Of a DNA stretch of 53,843 bases, positions 42,409-50,275 are shown piece by piece. The stretch's first letter is position 1. Each line of letters starts with the position of its first letter. A program made the translations under genes and the position numbers. Source of the stretch: Methylobacterium variabile. GTDB taxonomy: Bacteria; Pseudomonadota; Alphaproteobacteria; Rhizobiales; Beijerinckiaceae. Below the pieces are notes generated by a model, which made no database searches, had not been told where the DNA came from, and saw nothing but the letters and a program-made list of their open reading frames with translations. The stretch spans positions 1 through 53,843 of the forward strand of contig NZ_LABY01000040.1 of NCBI RefSeq assembly GCF_001043975.1, in the 5' to 3' direction.

Positions 42409-42950
42409 GATTTCACCTCATCGTTGATGTAAGATATTTTTTGGCAATGCGTGCGCGACTATTGGACAGAGGAGCCGTCACAGTGTGGTCATCCCCAGGT
42501 CAGCCCGTGAACCTGCCGGACGATCTGCCATCGCGGAGGCTGTGGCATGCTCTCCCGGGCGGGAAACGGCACGATGAGGTCAGGGCAGCGGCCGGGCCAT
42601 CTGCCCGATAAGCGGAACCTCTTCCTCACAATGGCAACCTGCTACCTCCATCGGCGAAGGATCCCGCGATGAGGGGGCGAGCGGACTGTACGGCGGTGGC
42701 GGCCGTTCGCTGCCGGCGCGCCAAGGCGGACCTGCGGAGGCGAGGCGCCTCGCCGGAAGTGGTAGCGCGGTCGGGAGGTGGCATCGATTGGAGAGGACGC
42801 GACCACCGTATGGCCGCCCTCCGGGCGCCCGGGGTCCCGACTAAGCTCCGGATGCTCAGAACTGCTGCCGGCACGACGTCGTGCCGAAGGCAGTGGCGTC
42901 CCCCGTCCCCCGCTCGCGATCCAGCGCGCGGCGACGACGAGAGAAAACTT
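42409..42950. other. Divergent intergenic region
   Basis: About 540 bases between the acyltransferase and the ligase. Just upstream of the acyltransferase (about 42425-42450) is a T-rich patch likely to belong to its promoter. A forward frame continuous with the ligase is open from 42669, but its translation is Arg/Ala-rich and not membrane-like, so I treat it as non-coding. Confidence 0.35.
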
Positions 42951-44288
42951 ATGTTGATCATCAGCAGCATCGCGTTGATCGTGATCGCCTGGCTTTGCGG
43001 CACGCGACGCTTCATCGAGGCCGTCATCCTGACCCGATCGTTCTGCGACCCGCTTTTCACGTTGTCGAAGCTGGACGACGGTGGAGGGATGGGCCTCGGC
43101 GCCTCCGTCAACCTGGCGGTGATCGCCGTTGCGGTCTGGTGCGTCTTGAGCCGGCCGCAGGTCAGGATCGCGCCGGTGGCGCGGATGTGGGGGCCCTTCC
43201 TGTTGGTCTGTCTCGTGGCGGTTCCGTTCTCGCCAGACCCGCCAACGGCCTTCCGCATGGTCCTGGTGCTGGTGTCCCACGCGGTTTTCTGCCTGCTGCC
43301 GTTCTATGTGGTGCAGAACTTGGAAGATCTGCGCCGCTTCCTCCTCATCATCGTGGCCTCCTCGCTCGTGCCGACGCTCACCGCCTTCACGCAGCTGGCC
43401 CTCGGCTTGGCCCAGACGGAGGACGGCACGCGCGTGCAGGCGACCTTCTCTCACCCGAACATCTACGCCTTCTATCTGATGGTGGTCCTCGCCGTGATGT
43501 TCGTCCTCCTCGCCGAGCAACGCTTCGCCCTGTCCTCACGGATGCGGTGCGCGCTGACCCTCTACATTCCGGTGGTGCTCGGACTGATCCTCTTGACCAA
43601 GACCCGGAGCGTTCTGGCCGGGACGGCCTTGATCTTCCTGACCTACGCGTTGCTGTTCGACCGGCGCAGCCTGTTATACTTGCTGGGCCTTCCAGTGATG
43701 ATCATTGCGATGCCGGAGCTCGTCGAGAGGTTCACGGATCTTCAGCAGGGCAACTACCGAGATTCCTACGAGTCCCTCAATTCGTACGCCTGGCGTGTTC
43801 TTCTCTGGCAGAGTTCGCTCGATTGGATCGCCGAACGCCCCTGGTTCGGGTGGGGGCTCGTCGGGTTTCCTCACTACGTCGCGCAGTTCTTCCCGCTGCC
43901 GCTCGCCAACGACACGATCGACGCGCACAGCGTGCTGATCCAGCTCCTGTTCGACCTGGGAGCGATCGGTCTTGTCACGTTCTTATGGATATATCTTAGC
44001 ATTTTCAATGTCCTTAAACAGCTGTTGCGATTTGATATGAGATGGTCCTACTTGGTTATTTCTTTGATGATAGGATATTTGTTCATGGCTTATTCAGATA
44101 ACATGCTGGCCTATCTTGTTCCGACATGGTACATGTGGTTCCTGTTTGGCGGTTGCTGGGTCGCGCTGAACGGCTGTCGGGCATCGCGGCAGGAAGCGAA
44201 ACGCTTGTCGCGGCAGAGAGAATGGAATTCGTCCGCTGTGATGACGGCCCCAGCGACCGCGTCGGACGTCGTTCAAGGCGCCAACTAG
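42951..44288 (+). CDS. O-antigen ligase/polymerase family membrane protein
   Basis: 445 residues from ATG 42951, about ten to eleven membrane helices. The Wzy_C-type region carries LLTKTRSVLAGTALIFLTYA and the periplasmic-loop motif AERPWFGWGLVGFPHYVAQF. Such enzymes join polysaccharide chains or transfer them to a lipid carrier. Together with the acyltransferase it marks an exopolysaccharide or O-antigen locus. The codons between about 43985 and 44130 are markedly AT-rich compared with the rest of the gene although the protein reads smoothly through. A start at 42669 is possible but adds 94 unconvincing residues. Confidence 0.85.
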   Translation: MLIISSIALIVIAWLCGTRRFIEAVILTRSFCDPLFTLSKLDDGGGMGLGASVNLAVIAVAVWCVLSRPQVRIAPVARMWGPFLLVCLVAVPFSPDPPTAFRMVLVLVSHAVFCLLPFYVVQNLEDLRRFLLIIVASSLVPTLTAFTQLALGLAQTEDGTRVQATFSHPNIYAFYLMVVLAVMFVLLAEQRFALSSRMRCALTLYIPVVLGLILLTKTRSVLAGTALIFLTYALLFDRRSLLYLLGLPVMIIAMPELVERFTDLQQGNYRDSYESLNSYAWRVLLWQSSLDWIAERPWFGWGLVGFPHYVAQFFPLPLANDTIDAHSVLIQLLFDLGAIGLVTFLWIYLSIFNVLKQLLRFDMRWSYLVISLMIGYLFMAYSDNMLAYLVPTWYMWFLFGGCWVALNGCRASRQEAKRLSRQREWNSSAVMTAPATASDVVQGAN

Positions 44289-44532
44289 GGACCAGATGAG
44301 GATCGTGGCGACACCTGACGTTCAGCCTCTGCGGCGGCGATACGCCTGAGACGCAGCCGGGGTTCGATTGGGTCGCGTGACTGCGACCAAAGCACAGGGA
44401 TGGTCATAGAAGGGCGTACCTGCAGCCGGCTCCCTCAGCCGGGTTCCCAGATCGTCGCCTGTCGCGACGCCTCGCGCCCGATACGCCTGCATCCGGGGCG
44501 CTCCGGTACGGACAGCACGGAGGAGACGAAGG

Positions 44533-45738
44533 ATGATCAAGATTGTCAGGTTGGTGTTGCCCTGCGTGTCAGTGCTCGTCTGCGGGGCGGTCGTCGATGG
44601 ATGGGCGGCCAACGGGAGCTCAGCCCGGGCGGAGGGGAGTTCGGTCACCGCCAATCCGGCCCGGCGGGGCCTCGCCGAAAGCAGGCGCGATGGAGGATGC
44701 GGGAAGTACGGCGCCGTCGCGCAGCCATTCGCGCCCAATAGCATCTGGAACACGCCCATCGGAGGTGGCGCGACGTTCCAGTCGGAATCCGATCCTCAAA
44801 CGGCGTCGCTCCGGCACCAGGCCGGCGTGGCCACCTGGATCGGCGCGAGTGCGATCGGGATCTATCAAGCCGGGGCCTCCGATCCGATGGCGACCTGGAC
44901 CTACACCAGCCGCTCGACGAATGCGGACTGGACGTTGGGCACCGCTGTCAACAACGGCTCGTTCCGGATGAGAACGCCGACGGCGTTGCAATTCAACACT
45001 GTCGACGGCTGGGCGATCATCGTCATGGAGGACGGCCAGCACTACCTCGAGACCTGGCTCGGAGCGAAGACCGGCGCCAACAGCTATCACGCCCGGTACA
45101 TCGCCGAGAACACCTTGACGGGTGACGGCATCGCCGACAGGCCGGGTGCGCACGAGGGCATCCGCGCCGCCGGCATGTCGCTGATGGGCGGCCTCATCCA
45201 GAAGCGCGATCTCGACGCGCTCTCGATCGATCATGCGATCGCGATGGCGATTGCGACGACCCAGGCCGGTCCCAGCAGCAGGCCCTACGTCTGGCCGGCG
45301 ACCACCGCCGACGGCGCCAGAGGTAGCTACTCCGGCAGCATTCCGCTCGGCGCGCTGTTCGCAATTCCGAAGGAGGTCGACCTGACCAGGATCGGTATCA
45401 GGACGCCTGAGGGCATGGCCTTGGCCAAGGCCTACCAGACCTATGGCGGCTATGTCACCGACACGGCCGGTCCGAGCACGATCCAGATGGGCTACGTCGA
45501 AACCGGCGCGACTCAGCAGCAGATCAACAACCTGCACGCCGACCTGCAGGCAATCCGCGTGCGCCTGGCCCTGGTCACCAACAACACCGCCGCCACGCCG
45601 GGCGGCGGCACCGGCGTAGCGGCCCCAGCGGCGCCGGCTTCCTCGACGACGGGAGGCTCCGCCGCGCTGTCGGGCACGATGGCGGCGGCACCCGTCGGGT
45701 GCCGGGATGCGGTCCCGTCGGGGCATGTCGGAGAATGA
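44533..45738 (+). CDS. Secreted hypothetical protein, polysaccharide-locus associated
   Basis: 401 residues with a signal peptide (VRLVLPCVSVLVCGAVVDGW, cleavage near AAN). The mature domain begins QPFAPNSIWNTPIGGGA (66-80) and is rich in Trp, Thr, Ser and Asn with many short strands, like secreted beta-sandwich or carbohydrate-active proteins. A conserved-looking stretch HEGIRAAGMSLMGGLIQ is followed by IDHAIAMAI. The last 50 residues are an Ala/Gly/Thr-rich tail. I recall similar NSxWN-P proteins near exopolysaccharide genes but cannot name an activity. ATG 44533 is preceded by GGAGGAGACGAAGG. Confidence 0.7.
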   Translation: MIKIVRLVLPCVSVLVCGAVVDGWAANGSSARAEGSSVTANPARRGLAESRRDGGCGKYGAVAQPFAPNSIWNTPIGGGATFQSESDPQTASLRHQAGVATWIGASAIGIYQAGASDPMATWTYTSRSTNADWTLGTAVNNGSFRMRTPTALQFNTVDGWAIIVMEDGQHYLETWLGAKTGANSYHARYIAENTLTGDGIADRPGAHEGIRAAGMSLMGGLIQKRDLDALSIDHAIAMAIATTQAGPSSRPYVWPATTADGARGSYSGSIPLGALFAIPKEVDLTRIGIRTPEGMALAKAYQTYGGYVTDTAGPSTIQMGYVETGATQQQINNLHADLQAIRVRLALVTNNTAATPGGGTGVAAPAAPASSTTGGSAALSGTMAAAPVGCRDAVPSGHVGE

Positions 45739-46020
45739 TGGATGAGCCTGCCGAGGGGGCGGACCGGGTCTGCCCTCCGGAGGCGCCGGACTAACGTCAA
45801 TCGAAACCTGAATCAGTCGCACCGCAATCCAGGCCGCCCACAATCTCATCCTGATGTGCGCACGTGCAGCGCATGTCGCGAGGCCTCCGGAAGATGCAAA
45901 GGTTTCTGGAGGAATCCTTCGATATCGCTCTCCGCCCCTCAGGATGGAATCGTGCATGAGATGGGACAACCGCGCGCATTTCTGCTTCTGCACATTTACT
46001 GATCCTTAAAATTATAATTA
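45739..46020. other. Intergenic region, no gene
   Basis: About 280 bases without a credible coding frame between the secreted protein and the repeat cluster. The last 25 bases (from about 45995) are strongly AT-rich. Confidence 0.35.
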
Positions 46021-46138
46021 ATACCGCCGCGCCTTCGAACGGACCCGTTCGGAGGCGCAAGGCAAGCCCGAACGGGCGCCGGCGCTGATGCGCCGGACGC
46101 CTTCGCATCGACGTGTCGATGCGAAGGCGCGAGGGTAT
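46021..46138. repeat. 118-bp structured repeat, copy 1
   Basis: Begins ATACCGCCGCGCCTTCG and ends with its near inverse complement (CGAAGGCGCGAGGGTAT): 14 of 17 terminal bases match. Inside are two strong hairpins, 46029-46058 (up to 14 bp) and 46098-46129 (up to 15 bp), with a GC-rich segment between. No coding capacity. Looks like a MITE- or REP-type non-autonomous element. Confidence 0.75.
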
Positions 46139-46164
46139 AAGATGAGTTATACGCTGGATATATA

Positions 46165-46287
46165 ATACCATAGCGCCTCCGAGTGGACTCACTCGAAGGC
46201 GCTGGCTGAGCCCGACCGGGCGCCGGCGCCCGCGCCGATGGGCCGAACATCTTACCATCGACGCATCGACGGCAAGGCGCGAAGTAT
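46165..46287. repeat. 123-bp structured repeat, copy 2
   Basis: Same layout as copy 1, 26 bases downstream and in the same orientation: starts ATACCATAGCGCC, ends GGCGCGAAGTAT. The first hairpin (46172-46203) is kept although its sequence differs from copy 1; two base pairs have changed on both sides (A-T to G-C and C-G to T-A). The last hairpin is weaker (46251-46276). Confidence 0.72.
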
Positions 46288-46330
46288 TAGAGACTTTTTG
46301 ATTTTACTCCACAGAGTTGACACTCTGCAT

Positions 46331-46446
46331 GTCATCCCGGGGCCCAGGCAAGCCGGTGGTGCAGGAGGAGGCGGAGCGACTCCGGCTCTATCCTGAACCC
46401 CTTGCGCGTCTGGATTCCGGGCTCCGCTACGCGGTCCCGGAATGAC
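46331..46446. repeat. Interspersed repeat with inverted ends (GTCATCCCGGGG/CCCGGAATGAC)
   Basis: 116-base element whose ends, GTCATCCCGGGGC and GTCCCGGAATGAC, are imperfect inverse complements. Short dispersed sequences with GTCATTCCGGG ends are common between genes in alphaproteobacteria. It also contains TGGATTCCGGGCTCCG, a phrase typical of that class. Non-coding; it sits next to the end of the dprE2-like gene. Confidence 0.6.
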
Positions 46447-46486
46447 GAAGAGGACATTAATACTGTCCAGCAAGGCAAACAGTCTT

Positions 46487-47221
46487 TTAGAGCGACAGGC
46501 GCTTGAACAGCGGCTCCGGCACGTTCTGGATCGCCATCATGATCAAACGCCATATCGGCCGTATGTAGATAACGTCCTTGCGCTTCTCGACTGCCGTCCA
46601 GATGGCGTCGGCGACCTCTCCGGGCTGCGCGGTCAGCAGGGGAGGAAGCTTCAGCCCGGCCGTCATCTGGGTCGCGACGAAGCCGGGCTTGACCGTGATG
46701 ACCGCGACGCCCTGGCCGAAGAGGCGGTTTCGCAGTCCGGAGAGGAAGGCGGTGAAGCCGGCCTTGGCCGAGCCGTAGACGTAGTTCGACTTGCGGCCGC
46801 GATCGCCCGCGACCGAGCTGATCCCGACGATGCAGCCGCTGCCGCGCGCCTCGAGTCGCCTGGCTGCGGCGAGCAAGTAGGCGACCGGCCCGGTGAAGTT
46901 GGCCGCCATCACGGCCGTGGCGGCCTCCAGGTCCGTCTCGCTGCGCGCCTGGTCACCGAGGAGGCCGACGACCATCACGACCACGTCCGGAAGGGTCGGG
47001 AGGGCCTCGAAGAACGCTTCCGGGTCACCGTCGGTGACGTCGAACTCGATCGCCTCGGCCTTCACCTTGTGGCGGATGGCGAGGTCCGAGACGTCGGCGG
47101 CGAGTTCGTTCGATCGCCGGGCCGCAAGGATCACGGAGGCGCCGGCGCGCGCGAAGCGCCGGGCCACGGCGCGGCCGATATCCGAGCGTGCGCCGAGGAT
47201 GAGGACGGAAGATGGCGTCAT
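46487..47221 (-). CDS. DprE2-like short-chain reductase
   Basis: 244 residues. Rossmann opening VLILGARSDIGRAVARRFA and catalytic Ser, Tyr, Lys (GISSVAGDRG, NYVYGSAKAGF). The family reduces the 2-keto intermediate made by DprE1, finishing the ribose-to-arabinose epimerisation on polyprenyl phosphate. GARSDIG and NYVYGSAKAG are what I expect for DprE2, and the next gene upstream is DprE1-like, the same pairing as in mycobacteria. ATG 47221 is one base past the upstream stop; the frame extends to 47323, but that part is out-of-frame text of the DprE1 gene. Confidence 0.85.
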   Translation of the reverse strand: MTPSSVLILGARSDIGRAVARRFARAGASVILAARRSNELAADVSDLAIRHKVKAEAIEFDVTDGDPEAFFEALPTLPDVVVMVVGLLGDQARSETDLEAATAVMAANFTGPVAYLLAAARRLEARGSGCIVGISSVAGDRGRKSNYVYGSAKAGFTAFLSGLRNRLFGQGVAVITVKPGFVATQMTAGLKLPPLLTAQPGEVADAIWTAVEKRKDVIYIRPIWRLIMMAIQNVPEPLFKRLSL

Positions 47222-47222
47222 G

Positions 47223-48569
47223 CTAGAGCTCCAGGCGCTCGGCGAGCGCCGACCGGAAGCGCCGCTCGACGCCGTAGCGGCGCCGGACGGCGTTGAACTG
47301 CGCGAGCCGCGGATAGCCGGCACGGAACATCGGCGCGCTCATCCGCGCGTCCTTGGCGAGGTAGAGACGCCCGCCGCCCTCGAGCACGATCCTGTCCAGT
47401 CGTTCGAGCAGCGCGAAGGTGTCGGGGTTGGCTGGAAAGTCGAGGGCCAGCGTGTAGCCCTCGCGCGGGAACGATAGGTATCCGAATGACTCGCGTCCGA
47501 GCCGCTTGAGGACCGCGAGAAAGGAGGCCAGGCCGACCCGGGCGATCTCCGTCAGCAGGGCCTCGAGCCCCTCCCGGCTCGTCTCGAGCGGCAGGACGCA
47601 CTGGTACTGGACGAAGCCGCCGCGGCCGTAGATCCGGTTCCAATCCTGGATCGCATCGAGCGGATAGAAGTAGGGGTCGAGGTCCACGAGCTTCCGGCCC
47701 GGGCCGTGCGTGCCGTAGTAGAGGCGGTTGAACAGGGACACGGACAGGCGATTCAGGGCGAAGGCCGGAAAGTCGACGGGCACGCGCCGGGTCCGCGCCG
47801 GCGGACGGGCGAAGGGCGCATCGCACCGTCCCGGCTCGAGGTCGTCGGGCGCGGCATGCTCGCCCAGGACGATCACCGAGCGGCCGAGATCCGGGCCGGA
47901 GGCGAGGCAGTCGATCCAGGCGACCGAGTAGGTGCGCCCGACCTCTCTCTCGAAGATCTCCATCGCTGCGGCGAGGTCCGGGGCCCTGATCGTCTCCTGG
48001 ACGATGACGGATGTCCGCACCGGAACGAGACGGAACGTGACCTCGAGCACGAGGCCGGTCAGCCCCATCCCGCCGCAGGTGGCGGCGAACAGCTCGGGAT
48101 GCTCGTGCGGCGAGCAGGTCAGGACGGTCCCGTCGCCGAGCGCGAGCCGGAGCGACACGACGTGGTCGCAGAAGGAGCCGGCACCATGGTGGTTCTTCCC
48201 GTGAACGTCGGAGGCAACCATCCCGCCCACCGTGACGTACTTCGTGCCCGGCGTGACAGGCGGGAACCAGCCCCGCGGCGTGAACACCTCGACGATCTCG
48301 CTCAGGAGGACCCCGGCCTCGCATCTCAGCTCGCCCGTCCCGTCGTCGAAGTCGAGGAGCCGGCCCAGGCGGCGCATGTCGACCGTGAGGCCGGACCCGA
48401 AGCTGGCATCGCCGTAGGAGCGTGCGTTCCCCCGCGCGGCGAGCGGGGCGGAGGACAGGCAGGCGGCGAGGTCGTCGGCCGTGCGCGGCGTCGCGAGGCG
48501 GCCCTCGAGCCGCGGATAGCGCCCCCACCCCGAGAGGAGGGTGGGCGTGCAAGCCGGATTCGCCAGCAT
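47223..48569 (-). CDS. DprE1-like FAD oxidase (polyprenyl-phosphoribose 2'-oxidase)
   Basis: 448 residues. VAO-type FAD protein: GNARSYGDASFGSGLTVDM, TVGGMVASDVHGKNHHGAGS (residues 113-132), CGGMGLTGLVLEVTFRL. The C-terminal half matches mycobacterial DprE1 unusually well (YPLDAIQDWNRIYGRGGFVQ, GGRLYLAKDAR, ERLEL at the end). It oxidises polyprenyl-phosphoryl-ribose at C2', for DprE2 to reduce to the arabinose epimer. By my alignment the benzothiazinone-reactive Cys of mycobacterial DprE1 is Ala375 here. GAGGAG lies 7 bases before ATG 48569; it follows the UbiA gene by 11 bases. Confidence 0.88.
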   Translation of the reverse strand: MLANPACTPTLLSGWGRYPRLEGRLATPRTADDLAACLSSAPLAARGNARSYGDASFGSGLTVDMRRLGRLLDFDDGTGELRCEAGVLLSEIVEVFTPRGWFPPVTPGTKYVTVGGMVASDVHGKNHHGAGSFCDHVVSLRLALGDGTVLTCSPHEHPELFAATCGGMGLTGLVLEVTFRLVPVRTSVIVQETIRAPDLAAAMEIFEREVGRTYSVAWIDCLASGPDLGRSVIVLGEHAAPDDLEPGRCDAPFARPPARTRRVPVDFPAFALNRLSVSLFNRLYYGTHGPGRKLVDLDPYFYPLDAIQDWNRIYGRGGFVQYQCVLPLETSREGLEALLTEIARVGLASFLAVLKRLGRESFGYLSFPREGYTLALDFPANPDTFALLERLDRIVLEGGGRLYLAKDARMSAPMFRAGYPRLAQFNAVRRRYGVERRFRSALAERLEL

Positions 48570-48580
48570 GGCCGCACTCC

Positions 48581-50047
48581 TCAGATCGAGATCGCCAGCA
48601 CCGCGGCGACGCAGGCGCCGGTCGCGAGGCTGATGCGGTCGGTGAGGGCGTACACGACCGGGTCGTCGTGAAGCTGGGCCCGGTTCGAGAGCAGGAACAT
48701 GCGGCTGATCCAGTAGACCAGCAATGGACAGATCAACCAGAGTCGATCCGGATGCGTGTACAATGTACGGACTTCCGGGCTCGACATGTAGAGGGCGAAG
48801 ACGAGGACCGACCCGTAGCCGGCCGCCGCGCCGAACGGGACCAGCACGCGCAGATCCTCGCTGGAATAGCCGCGGCCCGCGAGCTTCGCCTTGCCGGCCC
48901 CTCGCTTCGCCGTCAGTTCCGAGCAGCGCTTGACGATGGCGAGGCTCGTGAACAGGAACAGCGAGAACATCAGCAGCCAGGGAGCGTGGGACAGTTCGAG
49001 CGCGACGAGGCCCCCCAGCACGCGAAGCGCGTAGAGCCCGCCGAGCACCACGATGTCGACCATCATCTTGCGTTTCAGGTAGAACGAGTAGGCGAGCGTG
49101 GTCGCGATGTAGGCGAACAGGACGAGGCTGAATTTCACCGGCAGGAGCGCCGAGAGCACGAAGGCTCCGATGCCGAGGAGAGCGGCCAGGACCACGCCGA
49201 CCATGATCGGCACGGCGCCCGACGCCAGGGGGCGCCGCGACTTGCGCGGATGGGCACGATCGGCCGGGAGATCGAGGAGATCGTTGATCAGGTAGGCGCT
49301 GGACGCCGCCATGCAGAAGCATGCGAAGGCGATCAACGCGGCGAGGATGCTCTGGGCGTCGAAGTGGTGGCCGGCGATCAGTCCCACGAAGACGAGCGTG
49401 TTCTTCGACCACTGGTGAGGTCGAAGCGCACGGAGGACGTCGCGGGGGCGCGTGCTCGCGGTCGCGACGACCTGGGCGTCGGGAAAGGCGTGCCGGAGCT
49501 GCCGCGAGAAGCTGCCGCTGTGCGAGACCGCCAGCACCTTGCGAGCCGATCCCCAGACGGGGAAGTCGACGGGCGCGTCGCCGACGTAGTCGAAGCCCCG
49601 GTCGCCGAGCTCCGCGACGAGCCGCCTGGCCTTGTCGTCCCCGGCGAGGTTGACGCTTCGGTCGGTCGTGAACACGCCGGCGATGCCGCCGACGCGGCGG
49701 GCCAGGGCCTCGACGAGGCGGCCGTCGGAGGCCGAGGCGAGATAGACGCGGCGCCCGGCCTCGTGGGCATCCCGGATGAGCGCGACCGTCTCGTCCCGGA
49801 GCGGGATCGTCGCCACCTGCGGGTCGGCCCGCTCGGCGAGCCGCACCTTCAGCCCCGCCTTTCCATGCGTCATGAGCCAGTGCGGAAGCCGCCACGCTTC
49901 CAGCGGGAAGCGGGCCAGGAACTGCAGCGCCGATTCGTAGAGAAGATCGGACTTGATCAGCGTGCCGTCCACGTCGACCACGAGCGGGATGTCGACCGCC
50001 GGCTCATCCAGGATCGCTGCGCTGGCGACGCTCATTGCAGTATTCAT
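48581..50047 (-). CDS. HAD phosphatase-UbiA prenyltransferase fusion (polyprenyl phosphoribose synthase)
   Basis: About 488 residues. The N-terminal HAD domain has DVDGTLIKSD (D25, D27), YLASASDGRLV and a GFDYVGDAPVDFPVW segment with the acidic motif. The C-terminal part is a UbiA membrane prenyltransferase: LRPHQWSKNTLVFVGLIAG, then YLINDLLDLPADRAHP with Asn/Asp motif and KSRRPLASG. Mycobacterial Rv3806c uses this fold to move phosphoribose from PRPP to decaprenyl phosphate; the HAD domain could then remove the 5-phosphate. This would make the DprE1 substrate. The fusion resembles NoeC of Azorhizobium, as far as I recall. Start uncertain: ATGs at 50074, 50047 and 50035 are all possible. Confidence 0.85.
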   Translation of the reverse strand: MNTAMSVASAAILDEPAVDIPLVVDVDGTLIKSDLLYESALQFLARFPLEAWRLPHWLMTHGKAGLKVRLAERADPQVATIPLRDETVALIRDAHEAGRRVYLASASDGRLVEALARRVGGIAGVFTTDRSVNLAGDDKARRLVAELGDRGFDYVGDAPVDFPVWGSARKVLAVSHSGSFSRQLRHAFPDAQVVATASTRPRDVLRALRPHQWSKNTLVFVGLIAGHHFDAQSILAALIAFACFCMAASSAYLINDLLDLPADRAHPRKSRRPLASGAVPIMVGVVLAALLGIGAFVLSALLPVKFSLVLFAYIATTLAYSFYLKRKMMVDIVVLGGLYALRVLGGLVALELSHAPWLLMFSLFLFTSLAIVKRCSELTAKRGAGKAKLAGRGYSSEDLRVLVPFGAAAGYGSVLVFALYMSSPEVRTLYTHPDRLWLICPLLVYWISRMFLLSNRAQLHDDPVVYALTDRISLATGACVAAVLAISI

Positions 50048-50275
50048 GGCAGCCCAGTCCAAATATGCGGCCATGTCGATACGGTACAAAGACCGTGAAT
50101 AGCAGCAGCGCACTTGGTGGCTGCACCCATGACACCTCCTCCCTGGGTAGCAGCACCTTTAGGAGTAGAAGCGGGCACACAGGCGGATGTATCACGGCCG
50201 AGCCGCATGGAATAAGGACATTGCTCACCGGCGCGGAGCAGACACGCCACCGTGCAGCGTATTGGATAGCAATTG
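50048..50275. other. Divergent promoter region of the arabinose cluster
   Basis: 228 bases between the HAD-UbiA gene (reverse) and the FAD oxidoreductase gene (forward). Lower GC than the flanks. It should carry both promoters; I cannot fix the boxes. Confidence 0.35.

Noticed and set aside
44297..44350. Very short forward frame resembling the start of a glycosyltransferase (MRIVATPDV)
   Set aside because: It stops after 17 codons and no continuation is visible in other frames; too short to call a pseudogene.
46021..46287. CRISPR-like array
   Set aside because: Only two adjacent copies, about 120 bases each, with internal hairpins and terminal inverted repeats; no short direct repeats with regular spacers and no cas genes.
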